NCBI GenBank assembly: GCA_029850585.1
Contig: JARCRQ010000074.1
Span: 1-60,845 of the forward strand
DNA: 60,845 bases
From: Sideroxydans sp.
GTDB taxonomy: Bacteria > Pseudomonadota > Gammaproteobacteria > Burkholderiales > Gallionellaceae
Direction: 5' to 3'
In this document: positions 8,781 to 17,243 of the stretch, piece after piece
How positions within the stretch are numbered: the stretch's first letter is position 1
How the letters are laid out: the number at the start of each line of letters is the position of its first letter
Made by a program: the position numbers and the translations under genes
Notes under the pieces: generated by a model
The model's database searches: none
The model's input: the letters and a program-made list of their open reading frames with translations, nothing else
Told to the model about the DNA's origin: nothing

Positions 8781-9371
8781 ATGCGTGAGACTTTGATTCA
8801 AAAACAAACTCTCCGTACCACCCTACTCGCCACGCGCGAGGCTTTGTCGCCTGCCGAGCGTGCCAACTTGAACTCGCAAATTATCCAGCGCATGGCGGCG
8901 ATGCCTGAATATCAGCGCGCCAATACAGTATTGGCGTATATGAATTTTGGCAGCGAGTTTGGTGGCGCGGATTGGGCGGCGCGGGTGTTGTCGGATGGCA
9001 AACGCTTGGTGTTGCCTAAAGTGAATCGCGCTAGCAATGAGCTGGATTTGTATTGGGTAAGCGACTTGAGCGGGCAGTTAGAACAAGGGGCGTGGGGGAT
9101 TGCTGAGCCTGTGCCCGCACGCTGCGAGCGGCTAAACAGCTTAAATGCTGTAGAATTCGCGACCTTGCCGGGGCTGGGTTTTGCCAAAAATGGCGCAAGA
9201 CTGGGCTATGGCGGGGGGTTTTACGACAAGTTATTAGCGCGCATTACGCCGCATCCTGTGCTGGTCGCCCCCGCTTACGCGCTGCAAGTGGTGCAAGAAA
9301 TTCCGCAACAAACTACCGATGTGCAAGTGGATTGGATAGTCACCGAACACGAAGTGATTCAGTGTTCGTAA
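8781..9371 (+). CDS. ygfA: 5-formyltetrahydrofolate cyclo-ligase
   Basis: A 196-residue enzyme that converts 5-formyl-THF to 5,10-methenyl-THF using ATP, salvaging a folate storage form. Visible family features: an N-terminal basic helix (LIQKQTLRTTLLATREALS), a central segment VLAYMNFGSEF, and the C-terminal signature PGLGFAKNGARLGYGGGFYD. An in-frame GTG lies one codon upstream at 8778. It starts 7 bp after the ilvA stop and is probably co-transcribed. A 6S-RNA gene accompanies this gene in many proteobacteria; I could not recognise one in the 88 bp downstream. Confidence 0.92.
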   Translation: MRETLIQKQTLRTTLLATREALSPAERANLNSQIIQRMAAMPEYQRANTVLAYMNFGSEFGGADWAARVLSDGKRLVLPKVNRASNELDLYWVSDLSGQLEQGAWGIAEPVPARCERLNSLNAVEFATLPGLGFAKNGARLGYGGGFYDKLLARITPHPVLVAPAYALQVVQEIPQQTTDVQVDWIVTEHEVIQCS

Positions 9372-9459
9372 AAAATTGTCTTTTGTTAGTTCAACCTCGC
9401 ATGTCGCGGGGCTGGCAGAAGGCGATATAAATATCAATGCAATAAATGGAGAAGTGAAG

Positions 9460-12117
9460 ATGCCAACATTACCTGATTACGATCCGCAAGAAACCCAAGA
9501 ATGGCTAGACGCGCTGGAGTCTGTGTTTGAACAAGCAGGCTCAGAACGCGTGCATTTCATTTTGGAAAAATTGCTCGACAAAGCGCGTAGTAGCGGCGCA
9601 GGCGTGCCATTTAGTGCGACCACTCCTTATTGCAACACCATTCCTGTGGCGGACGAACAACGCTCGACCGGCAATCACGACATGGAACATCGCATTCGCG
9701 CGTTGATGCGCTGGAACGCGATGGCGTTAGTCTTGAATGCGAATAAAGATTCTTCAGAATTGGGCGGACATATCGCCAGTTTCGCGTCGGCAGCGACTTT
9801 ACATGACGTAGGTTTCAACCATTTTTATCATGGCAAAACCGACACCCACGGCGGCGATTTAATTTATTTCCAAGGTCATTCGTCGCCCGGTGTGTATGCG
9901 CGCGCCTACCTTGAAGGTCGTATCACCGAAGAGCAAATGTATAAATTCCGCCAAGAAGCGGGCGGCGATGGCTTGTCCTCGTATCCGCATCCTTGGTTGA
10001 TGCCAGATTTTTGGCAATTCCCGACTGTGTCGATGGGCTTGGGCCCATTGATGGCGATTTACCAAGCGCGCTTTATGCGCTACTTGGAACTGCGCGGCTT
10101 GGCGAATACCGCTGGTCGTAAAGTTTGGGCATATTTGGGCGACGGCGAAACCGACGAACCCGAATCATTGGGCGCGGTGTCGATGGCGGGTCGTGAAAAA
10201 CTCGACAATCTGATTTTTGTCATCAACTGTAATTTGCAACGCTTGGATGGTCCAGTACGCGGCAACAGCAAAATCATTCAGGAACTCGAAGGCGTGTTCC
10301 GTGGCGCGGGTTGGAACGTCATCAAAATCGTCTGGGGCGGTCAGTGGGATCGTTTGTTTGCCAAAGACAGCAAAGGCTTGTTGCAAAAGCGTATGCAGGA
10401 AGTGGTGGACGGCGAATATCAAACGTATAAATCCAAGAATGGCGCGTATGTGCGGGAACATTTCTTTGGCAAATCACCTGAATTGTTGGCGATGGTTGCC
10501 GACATGTCAGATGATGAAATTTGGTCATTGAATCGCGGCGGACACGATCCACATAAAGTATTTGCAGCGTATGCAGCGGCCTCCAAACACACGGGTCAAC
10601 CGACTGTGATTTTGGCGAAAACCATTAAAGGTTACGGCATGGGCGAAGCGGGTGAAGCGCAGAACATTACCCATCAGCAAAAGAAAGTGAACAACGAAGC
10701 GTTGCTGAAATTCCGCGACCGTTTCCAAATCCCATTGAACGACGAACAAGTCGCCAGCCTGAATTTTTACCGTCCACCAGCGGACAGTTTGGAAGCCAAA
10801 TATCTCAAAGAACGCAGTGTCGTAATGGGTGCGATTCCAGCGCGTAATCCTGTTACCACCCCGCTGGCAATCCCCGAATTGAGTGCGTTTGATGCCTTGC
10901 TGCAAAGCACAGGTGAGCGCGAAATTTCCACCACCATGGCGTTTGTGCGCATCTTGGGTGTATTGCTCAAAGACAAAAATATCGGCAAGCAAATCGTGCC
11001 GATTGTGCCCGATGAATCGCGCACGTTCGGTATGGAAGGCTTGTTCCGCCAACTGGGAATTTTCTCGCAAGTCGGGCAAAACTACACCCCGCAAGATGCC
11101 GACCAACTGATGTTCTACAAAGAATCTTCGACCGGTCAAGTGTTGCAAGAAGGTATTAACGAAGCGGGCGGCATGTCCGACTGGATTGCCGCCGCGACTT
11201 CTTACGCCAACCATGGCGTGGCGATGTTGCCGTTCTACATCTTCTATTCGATGTTTGGCTTCCAACGTATCGGTGACTTGGCTTGGGCGGCGGGCGACAT
11301 GCGCGCGCGCGGCTTCTTGTTGGGCGGCACGGCGGGTCGTACCACGCTGAACGGCGAAGGCTTGCAACACGAGGATGGTCACAGCCATTTGATGTCGGCG
11401 ACGATTCCGAATTGCGTGTCTTACGATCCGACGTTTGGCTACGAATTGGCGGTCATCATTCAAGACGGTTTGCGCCGCATGTATGTTGAGCAAGAAGACG
11501 TGTTCTATTACTTGACCGTGATGAACGAAAACTACCTGCATCCTGAGATGCCAAAAGGTGCTGAAGCAGGCATTTTGAAGGGTATGTATTTGTTGAGCGA
11601 AGGCAAGGCGAAAGACAAAAAACTCAAAGTGCAATTGATGGGCAGCGGCACGATTTTGCGTGAATCTATCGCGGCAGCAGAGTTGTTGGCGAAAGATTTT
11701 GGCGTGGCAGCCAACGTGTGGAGCGTCACCAGTTTTACCGAATTGCGCCGCGAAGGCTTGGATTGCGAGCGTTGGAATATGTTGCATCCCGAAGCGAAAC
11801 CGCGCGTCAGTTACGTTGAACAATGTATGGCGAAACACAGTGGGCCGGTGATTGCTTCGACCGATTATATGCGCTCGTTTGCCGATCAAATTCGTGGCTT
11901 CTTGCCGCAGCGTTTTACCGTGTTGGGCACAGATGGTTTTGGTCGCTCCGATACGCGTAAACATTTGCGCGAATTCTTTGAAGTGAATTGTCATTACATC
12001 GCCGTCGCTGCCTTGAAAGCCTTGGCGGACGAGGGTTCGATTGCCGCATCCGAAGTGACGCGCGCCATCAAGCTATACAACATCAATCCAGAAAAAGCTA
12101 ATCCAACCACCGTTTAA
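9460..12117 (+). CDS. aceE: Pyruvate dehydrogenase E1 component (homodimeric)
   Basis: An 885-residue homodimeric E1, which decarboxylates pyruvate with thiamine diphosphate and reductively acetylates the lipoyl group of E2. The family start is PDYDPQETQEWLDALESV. The ThDP motif runs GDGETDEPES...INCNLQRLDGPVRGN near residues 225-270. The second half has the transketolase-like pyrimidine-binding domain (VPDESRTFGMEGLFRQLG) and GTDGFGRSDTR near the C-terminus. ATG 9460 is chosen for its GAAG Shine-Dalgarno and family length; an open TTG-initiated extension to 9376 looks unreal. It is 16 bp from aceF. Confidence 0.97.
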   Translation: MPTLPDYDPQETQEWLDALESVFEQAGSERVHFILEKLLDKARSSGAGVPFSATTPYCNTIPVADEQRSTGNHDMEHRIRALMRWNAMALVLNANKDSSELGGHIASFASAATLHDVGFNHFYHGKTDTHGGDLIYFQGHSSPGVYARAYLEGRITEEQMYKFRQEAGGDGLSSYPHPWLMPDFWQFPTVSMGLGPLMAIYQARFMRYLELRGLANTAGRKVWAYLGDGETDEPESLGAVSMAGREKLDNLIFVINCNLQRLDGPVRGNSKIIQELEGVFRGAGWNVIKIVWGGQWDRLFAKDSKGLLQKRMQEVVDGEYQTYKSKNGAYVREHFFGKSPELLAMVADMSDDEIWSLNRGGHDPHKVFAAYAAASKHTGQPTVILAKTIKGYGMGEAGEAQNITHQQKKVNNEALLKFRDRFQIPLNDEQVASLNFYRPPADSLEAKYLKERSVVMGAIPARNPVTTPLAIPELSAFDALLQSTGEREISTTMAFVRILGVLLKDKNIGKQIVPIVPDESRTFGMEGLFRQLGIFSQVGQNYTPQDADQLMFYKESSTGQVLQEGINEAGGMSDWIAAATSYANHGVAMLPFYIFYSMFGFQRIGDLAWAAGDMRARGFLLGGTAGRTTLNGEGLQHEDGHSHLMSATIPNCVSYDPTFGYELAVIIQDGLRRMYVEQEDVFYYLTVMNENYLHPEMPKGAEAGILKGMYLLSEGKAKDKKLKVQLMGSGTILRESIAAAELLAKDFGVAANVWSVTSFTELRREGLDCERWNMLHPEAKPRVSYVEQCMAKHSGPVIASTDYMRSFADQIRGFLPQRFTVLGTDGFGRSDTRKHLREFFEVNCHYIAVAALKALADEGSIAASEVTRAIKLYNINPEKANPTTV

Positions 12118-12133
12118 GGTCAGGAGAACTATC

Positions 12134-13429
12134 GTGGCAGAAATGAAAAATGTAAGTGTGCCGGACATCGGCGATTACAAAGACGTGAGCATCATCGAAG
12201 TGATGGTCAAAGTGGGCGACACCATTGCGGCGGAAGACACGCTGTTGACGCTGGAAACCGACAAGGCAGCGATGGATGTGCCCTCGCCTTACGCGGGTGT
12301 CATCAAAGAATTGAAAATCAAACTGGGCGATAAAGTCTCGCAAGGTTCAGTGATTTTGGTATTGGAAAGCAGCGATGCGGCAGCACCTAAAGCGGCGGCG
12401 GCACCTGCTGCCATCGCAGCGGTTGCACCTGCGCCCGTAGTCGCCGCACCTGTTGCTGCGCCCGCGCCTGTCATTGCTGCACCTGTTGCGATTCAAACTA
12501 TCGCCACGCCATCAGGCAAAAAAGCCCATGCCAGTCCTGCCATGCGTCGTTTTGCGCGTGAGTTGGGCGTGGACATTGCCCTCGTGCCAGGCAGTGGCGA
12601 TAAAAATCGTGTTACGCGCGAAGACGTACAAAACTTCGTCAAAGGTGCGTTGGCATCACCGCGCGCTTCAGCATCGGCAGGCGGCAATGGCTTGCAAGTA
12701 TTGGCTTCGCCCGTCATTGATTTTGCTAAGTTCGGCGCGGTGGAAGTCAAACCGCTGTCGCGCATCAAGAAAATTTCTGGCGCAAATTTGCATCGCAACT
12801 GGGTGACCATTCCGCACGTCACGCAATTTGACGAAGCCGACATCACCGAAATGGAAGCGTTCCGCAAGCAGTTGGGCGAGGAATACGCCAAGCAAGCTAT
12901 CAAAATCACGCCGCTGGTATTTATGCTCAAAGCGGTGGTTAAAGCTCTGCAACGATTCCCCGAATTTAATGCTTCACTCGATGCCAGCGGCGAAAATTTG
13001 GTCTATAAAAATTATTTCCACATCGGCGTGGCGGTTGATACACCTGACGGTTTGATGGTTCCCGTGTTGCGCGACGTGGACACCAAAGGCTTGGTGCAAC
13101 TGGCGAAAGAGCTGGGCGAGATTTCTGCCAAAGCGCGTGAGAAAAAAATCACCGCAGCCGATATGCAAGGCGGCTGCTTCTCGATTTCCAGCTTGGGCGG
13201 CATCGGTGGCACGGCGTTTACGCCCATCATCAACGCACCCGAAGTGGCAATTTTGGGTGTATCCAAATCGTGCATGAAACCTGTCTATAAAGACGGCGAA
13301 TTCGTCGCACGTTTGATGTTGCCGTTGTCGCTGTCCTACGACCACCGCGTCATTGATGGCGCGTTAGCCGCCCGCTTCACCGCGTATCTGGCAAAAGTCT
13401 TGTCGGATATACGTTTGTTGGCGGTTTAA
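12134..13429 (+). CDS. aceF: Pyruvate dehydrogenase E2, dihydrolipoyllysine acetyltransferase
   Basis: A 431-residue E2 core protein starting at GTG 12134 behind AGGAGA. It has one lipoyl domain with the lipoylated lysine in LETDKAAMDVPSP near residue 45, an Ala/Pro-rich mobile linker (about 80-130), a peripheral-subunit-binding domain (ASPAMRRFARELGVD...VTREDVQNF), and a catalytic domain with LSYDHRVIDGALAARF near the end. Many relatives have two or three lipoyl domains, so a single one is a lean version. E3 (lpd) often follows in this operon type but is absent; a restriction-modification pair follows instead. Confidence 0.96.
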   Translation: MAEMKNVSVPDIGDYKDVSIIEVMVKVGDTIAAEDTLLTLETDKAAMDVPSPYAGVIKELKIKLGDKVSQGSVILVLESSDAAAPKAAAAPAAIAAVAPAPVVAAPVAAPAPVIAAPVAIQTIATPSGKKAHASPAMRRFARELGVDIALVPGSGDKNRVTREDVQNFVKGALASPRASASAGGNGLQVLASPVIDFAKFGAVEVKPLSRIKKISGANLHRNWVTIPHVTQFDEADITEMEAFRKQLGEEYAKQAIKITPLVFMLKAVVKALQRFPEFNASLDASGENLVYKNYFHIGVAVDTPDGLMVPVLRDVDTKGLVQLAKELGEISAKAREKKITAADMQGGCFSISSLGGIGGTAFTPIINAPEVAILGVSKSCMKPVYKDGEFVARLMLPLSLSYDHRVIDGALAARFTAYLAKVLSDIRLLAV

Positions 13430-13472
13430 GCGCGCAGGCAATAGTTAAATGAGCTTTGAAGGATTGTCTAAC

Positions 13473-14513
13473 ATGATTGATACAGATGTAAGTTGTAGCA
13501 CGTCTGTATCTGTGCAGGCGCAACTTCAAAAGTCAGAGCCACAAATGTTGTCGCTGCTGTCGCTTTTTTCTGGTGCAGGTGGCATGGACATCGGATTTGA
13601 AAAGGCGGGGTTTAAGACTATCTGGGCGAATGAATACGACAAAACAATCGCTCCTTCGTATCGCCAGTATTTCCCAAATACACACTTTGACGGACGCTCT
13701 ATCCGAGATGTGCCTGATGCTGATTTGCCAAAATCAGTAGTGGGCGTAATCGGTGGACCACCTTGTCAATCGTGGTCTGAAGCGGGTGCGCGACGAGGCA
13801 TTAACGATGCACGTGGCGAGTTGTTCTTTGAGTATTTGCGCGTGATTAAGCGCACTAATCCAGCATTTTTTGTTGCTGAAAATGTCCATGGTTTGATTCA
13901 CTCTCGTAACATTGAATCATTCAAAAAAATAGTTCAGATGTTTGAAACCGAAGGTTATGAGGTTAGTTGGAAGCTCTTGAAGGCTAGTGATTACGGTGTG
14001 CCTCAAGATCGTGAACGCGTGTTTATTGTTGGCTATCACAAGTCATTAGAAAAAAAATTTATTTTCCCTGAGCCACTAAAAAGTAAAAAGACCTTACGCG
14101 ATGCAATTGGTGATTTAGCCAATCTAAAAATTGGTCTCACCAAGAAAGTAAAAAACCATGAATTCATGGACAGCGGTTACTCGCCGATTTTTATGTCGCG
14201 TAATCGGGTGCGCGGATGGGATGAGCAGTCTTATACAATTTTAGCAACGGATAGACATATTCCATTTCATCCGCAAGCACCTAAAATGATTAAGGTTGCA
14301 GGGCAAGAGTTGCGCGAATTTGCTAAAGGACACGAGAGTGAGTATCGACGTTTAACTATCCGTGAGTGTGCGAGGATTCAGACCTTCCCGGATGACTATG
14401 AGTTTGTTTATACCAATATGCGTAATGGCTACAAGATGATAGGCAATGCCGTTCCTGTTGATTTGGCTTATTGGGTTGCGAAAGCCATTAAAGACGATTT
14501 GGAGAATGTGTGA
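13473..14513 (+). CDS. DNA cytosine-5 methyltransferase, HaeIII-like (predicted GGCC)
   Basis: A 346-residue C5-cytosine methyltransferase. Motif I is LFSGAGGMDIGFEKAGF; motif IV has the catalytic Cys in GGPPCQSWSEAGARRGI; motif VI is AENVHGL; motif VIII is QDRERVFIVGY; motifs IX-X include RECARIQTFPDD and YKMIGNAVPV. Several stretches, such as PPCQSWSE and SPIFMSRNRVRGW, recall M.HaeIII as I remember it, suggesting GGCC specificity. The start is placed at ATG 13473 because GAAGGA lies 9 bases upstream; ATG 13449 lacks a ribosome site. Local GC is lower than in neighbours, suggesting transfer. It overlaps the next gene by 4 bp. Confidence 0.92.
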   Translation: MIDTDVSCSTSVSVQAQLQKSEPQMLSLLSLFSGAGGMDIGFEKAGFKTIWANEYDKTIAPSYRQYFPNTHFDGRSIRDVPDADLPKSVVGVIGGPPCQSWSEAGARRGINDARGELFFEYLRVIKRTNPAFFVAENVHGLIHSRNIESFKKIVQMFETEGYEVSWKLLKASDYGVPQDRERVFIVGYHKSLEKKFIFPEPLKSKKTLRDAIGDLANLKIGLTKKVKNHEFMDSGYSPIFMSRNRVRGWDEQSYTILATDRHIPFHPQAPKMIKVAGQELREFAKGHESEYRRLTIRECARIQTFPDDYEFVYTNMRNGYKMIGNAVPVDLAYWVAKAIKDDLENV

Positions 14514-15436
14514 GTACGCAAACAGATAACGGTAGAGCCTTTGAGTGGGCAGTAGGTACTGCTTTGGAAAAGCAAACGGGTTTTGCAATTGAGAAGAATG
14601 CTTTTTCGAGCAATGCTAAGTTGGCTTTTGCTGCGGTTTCAGAAAAGAAGCAAGCTACATTTACTGCCGCTGCTGAAATTGCGGTGCAACATATTCTGAA
14701 CAAGGAAATTTTATTTGTTCAATCGGGCGCAGATGGAAGCATCAAATTTAACTCAGACCAAGCGGGTTCGGCGGGTGACGTGCGCGATGTGTTGCTTACT
14801 GTGAATGGAAAAACGCTAGGCATATCCTGCAAGAATAATCATCAAGCGTTAAAGCATTCGCGACTATCTGGTACGGTCAATTTTGTTAAAAAATGGGGTA
14901 TAGATTCTGAAGGATGCAGTGCCGATTACTGGCAAGCCGCGACACCGTTGTTCGATGAGCTTAAAAAAATAAAAAAAGGCTCTGATGGGACAGCTCTATG
15001 GAGCGACATGGATGACAAAGCCCAACGTTTTTATTGGCCGATTTTGGATGCTTGGGCAGATGAATTGCAGAGAATTTGCCATATCAGCACAGCTAAGCAA
15101 GCGGAGCTTTGCAAGGCAATTATTTCTTACCTGGTTGGTAAGCATGACTTTTACAAAGTGATTTGTGAAGGTTCTACCAACGTTCAAATTCAAGCATGGA
15201 ATTTCAACAAAACGCTCGCTACAAAACGTACTAAATATCCTGATTGCATTAACGCAATCAATAATAAAAATGGTGGCCTGTATTCCAAAACCTTAGTGTT
15301 TAATCATGGCTATAGCATAAATTTTAGAATCCATAGTGCGAGTAGTCGGGTTGAACCTTCGTTAAAGTTTGATATAAACGCAATAGGTTTGCCTTCGAGT
15401 GAGGTTTATCAGCAAACTTTAGATTTACCAAAGTAG
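14510..15436 (+). CDS. HaeIII-family type II restriction endonuclease (predicted)
   Basis: A 308-residue protein beginning at GTG 14510 in a GTGA overlap with the methyltransferase stop. The segment SAGDVRDVLLTVNGKTLG followed by ISCKNNHQALKHSRLS resembles the catalytic region of the RE_HaeIII family (Asp, then Ser-x-Lys in place of the usual Glu-x-Lys). No other domains, membrane segments or signal peptide are seen. The HaeIII-like methyltransferase partner supports cutting at GGCC. Composition is AT-richer than the flanking genes. Endonuclease role is confident from context; the family name rests on motif memory. Confidence 0.8.
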   Translation: MSTQTDNGRAFEWAVGTALEKQTGFAIEKNAFSSNAKLAFAAVSEKKQATFTAAAEIAVQHILNKEILFVQSGADGSIKFNSDQAGSAGDVRDVLLTVNGKTLGISCKNNHQALKHSRLSGTVNFVKKWGIDSEGCSADYWQAATPLFDELKKIKKGSDGTALWSDMDDKAQRFYWPILDAWADELQRICHISTAKQAELCKAIISYLVGKHDFYKVICEGSTNVQIQAWNFNKTLATKRTKYPDCINAINNKNGGLYSKTLVFNHGYSINFRIHSASSRVEPSLKFDINAIGLPSSEVYQQTLDLPK

Positions 15437-15439
15437 AAA

Positions 15440-16102
15440 ATGCTGCACCCCATCGGCATTTTAGGCGGGACGTTTGACCCTATACATTACGGGCACTTGC
15501 GCTTGGCTGAGGAGATGTTGGAGCTGGCGAATTTGCAGCAGATACGCTTTATTCCCACGGGGATTCCGTCGCATCGCACCACCCCGCAAGTGTCGGCGCA
15601 ACAGCGCAGTGAGATGGTGAAATTGGCGATTGCCGAGCAGCCCGCTTTTGTGTTGGATGAACGCGAAGTGCAGCGCAGTAGCAAGTGTTACACGGTGGAT
15701 ACGCTGCGCGAGTTGCGCGCTGAAGTGGGCGAGCATCAACCGCTGTGTTTGCTGATGGGCGGCGATGCGTTTTTGCAGTTGCACACTTGGCACGAGTGGG
15801 AAGCGTTGTTCGAGTTGGCGCATATCGTGGTCGGTTATCGGCCCGGTTTTACTATTGAAGAGCGCATCGAATCTGCGCCACAAATTTTGCGTGAGCAGTA
15901 TCAAAATCGCTTATGCGCAGCGAGTCAGTTACAGCAGCAAACACATGGCGGCATCGCCGTGTTAGGTATCCCAAAATTAGAAATTTCAGCCACCGTAATT
16001 CGCTCGCGTGTGGCGGAACAACGCAGCATCCGCTATCTGCTACCCGGTTCGGTGGCGGAATATATTTATGAGAATCATTTGTACCAACATGCTAACTACT
16101 GA
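15440..16102 (+). CDS. nadD: Nicotinate-nucleotide adenylyltransferase
   Basis: A 220-residue enzyme that adenylylates nicotinate mononucleotide to deamido-NAD. The N-terminus carries the nucleotidyltransferase signature GGTFDPIHYGHLRLAEE; the C-terminus has the ISATVIRSR motif, a variant of the ISSTxIR ATP-binding motif. It starts 3 bp after the endonuclease stop and overlaps rsfS by 14 bp. The nadD-rsfS-rlmH-maf-rng order is typical of betaproteobacteria. The R-M pair therefore sits directly upstream of an essential operon and may be transcribed into it. Confidence 0.96.
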   Translation: MLHPIGILGGTFDPIHYGHLRLAEEMLELANLQQIRFIPTGIPSHRTTPQVSAQQRSEMVKLAIAEQPAFVLDEREVQRSSKCYTVDTLRELRAEVGEHQPLCLLMGGDAFLQLHTWHEWEALFELAHIVVGYRPGFTIEERIESAPQILREQYQNRLCAASQLQQQTHGGIAVLGIPKLEISATVIRSRVAEQRSIRYLLPGSVAEYIYENHLYQHANY

Positions 16103-16448
16103 AGAAAAAATTAAGGCCGTTGTCGCCGCTCTGGAAGACATCAAAGCCGTCAACATCACCACCATCGACACCAGCAAATTAAGCTCGCTGTTCGAGTGCA
16201 TGATTATCGCCAGCGCGAATTCTCGCCGCCAAACTAAAGCCCTCGCGGATAACGTCGTCGTCAAGCTCAAAGAGCTAGGCGAAGAAGTGATTGGTCGTGA
16301 AGGCGAAGAAAGCGGCGAATGGATTTTGGTCGATTTGGGCGAAGTGTTAGTCCACATCATGCAGCCCGCGATTCGTGAGTATTACAACCTCGAAGAGCTG
16401 TGGAGCAAAGCCCAAGCAGCGCGCCCGAAGCTGGCGGGCTCTCACTAA
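16089..16448 (+). CDS. rsfS: Ribosomal silencing factor RsfS
   Basis: A 119-residue member of the Iojap/RsfS family, which binds ribosomal protein uL14 and blocks subunit joining in starvation. Recognisable family stretches are ALEDIKAVNITTIDTSK, MIIASANSRRQTKALAD and GEESGEWILVDLGEVLVHIM. ATG 16089 (MLTTEEKIKAVV) fits family length; the open frame upstream is an overlap with nadD. Translation is probably coupled to nadD through the 14-bp overlap. Confidence 0.95.
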   Translation: MLTTEEKIKAVVAALEDIKAVNITTIDTSKLSSLFECMIIASANSRRQTKALADNVVVKLKELGEEVIGREGEESGEWILVDLGEVLVHIMQPAIREYYNLEELWSKAQAARPKLAGSH

Positions 16449-16472
16449 CAATACGGCTGATTCACTGTTTGG

Positions 16473-16614
16473 AAAAACCTCGTAAAACCGTAGCGAGTGG
16501 CTTGAGTGCAAGGCGCACGGAACGGAGCGACCGAGACATACCGCAAGGTAGGCGAGGAAGCGAGTACCGCGCAACGCAGCAATCGAGTCACGCAGTAGGT
16601 TTGGCGAGGTTTTT
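16473..16614. repeat. MITE-like element with AAAAACCTCG inverted ends
   Basis: The rsfS-rlmH spacer is almost entirely one element bounded by AAAAACCTCG (16473-16482) and CGAGGTTTTT (16605-16614). The imperfect inversion extends further inward (AAAACC against GGTTT). The interior is rich in short direct GCGA/GCGC words and has no open frame of note. The right end places GAGG 8 bases upstream of the rlmH ATG, so the element appears to provide the rlmH ribosome-binding site. Only this copy was seen in the window. Confidence 0.65.
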
Positions 16615-16617
16615 AAT

Positions 16618-17088
16618 ATGAAGCTCATCATCGTCTCCGTAGGTCACAAAATGCCTGATTGGATTACGGTCGGGTTCAATGAGTACGTCAAGCGGATGCC
16701 GCGCGAGGCGAAGATTGAGCTGCTGGAAATCAAGCCTGAGCCGCGCACCACGGGCAAAACCACCGAGCAAATTATGCAAGCGGAAGCGCAGCGCATTTTG
16801 GCGGCGTTGCCGTCGAGTTGTTGGCGCATTGCTTTGGATGAACGCGGCGCGACACCGACCACCAAACAGCTCGCCGCGCACCTGCAAGACTGGATGCGCG
16901 AAGGCTGCGATGTCGCTTTTATTGTCGGTGGCGCGGATGGCTTACACCCAACGGTGAAGCAATCCGCCAAGCAGTTAATGGCTCTTTCCGCCTTGACCTT
17001 GCCGCACGCGTTTGTGCGCGTGCTGCTCGCCGAGCAGTTGTATCGCGCGCACAGCTTGATGCACAACCATCCGTATCATCGCGAGTAA
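16618..17088 (+). CDS. rlmH: 23S rRNA (pseudouridine1915-N3)-methyltransferase RlmH
   Basis: A 156-residue SPOUT-fold methyltransferase that methylates pseudouridine 1915 in helix 69 of 23S rRNA. Family landmarks are the N-terminal [16 protein letters not shown], the SAM loop [14 protein letters not shown], and the C-terminal [20 protein letters not shown]. Length is that of E. coli RlmH (155). Its start codon lies 3 bases after the end of a MITE-like element, and an orientation-biased repeat begins 6 bp after its stop. Confidence 0.96.
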   Translation: MKLIIVSVGHKMPDWITVGFNEYVKRMPREAKIELLEIKPEPRTTGKTTEQIMQAEAQRILAALPSSCWRIALDERGATPTTKQLAAHLQDWMREGCDVAFIVGGADGLHPTVKQSAKQLMALSALTLPHAFVRVLLAEQLYRAHSLMHNHPYHRE

Positions 17089-17094
17089 TCAGGA

Positions 17095-17229
17095 GGCTCT
17101 AGAAACTCAAATCTCGTCGCAATACGGCGTTGCTCACAAAAAAATTACTCCTCACATAGTTGTTCTATGCGTCGTCGCAATTTTTTGTTCGCACCTTGTC
17201 TTGCTTAGATATTTGAATTTCTAGACCCC
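17095..17229 (+). repeat. 3'-UTR MITE-like element, full copy (after rlmH)
   Basis: The ends are inverted: TCTAGAAACTCAAATCTC at the left and, reversed, TCTAGAAATTCAAATATC at the right. The centre is a long imperfect hairpin, TGCTCACAAAAAAATTAC...CACATAG, loop TTGTT, then CTATGCG...GCAATTTTTTG. The left end begins 6 bp after the rlmH stop, in the same orientation relative to the gene as copies after rng, apaG and ksgA. The T-rich right arm could act in transcription termination. Confidence 0.78.
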
Positions 17230-17243
17230 CCTAAGAGATAAAC

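Noticed and set aside
9376-9459. N-terminal extension of aceE from a TTG at 9376
   Set aside because: The extension has no family similarity, while ATG 9460 has a GAAG ribosome site and gives the usual E1 length.
9372-9459. 6S RNA downstream of the folate cyclo-ligase gene
   Set aside because: The 88-bp spacer is too short for 6S RNA (about 180 nt) and shows no long bulged hairpin.
10525-11994. Long antisense open frame of 489 codons inside aceE
   Set aside because: His/Arg/Gln-rich shadow of a well-conserved gene with no ribosome site and no family features.
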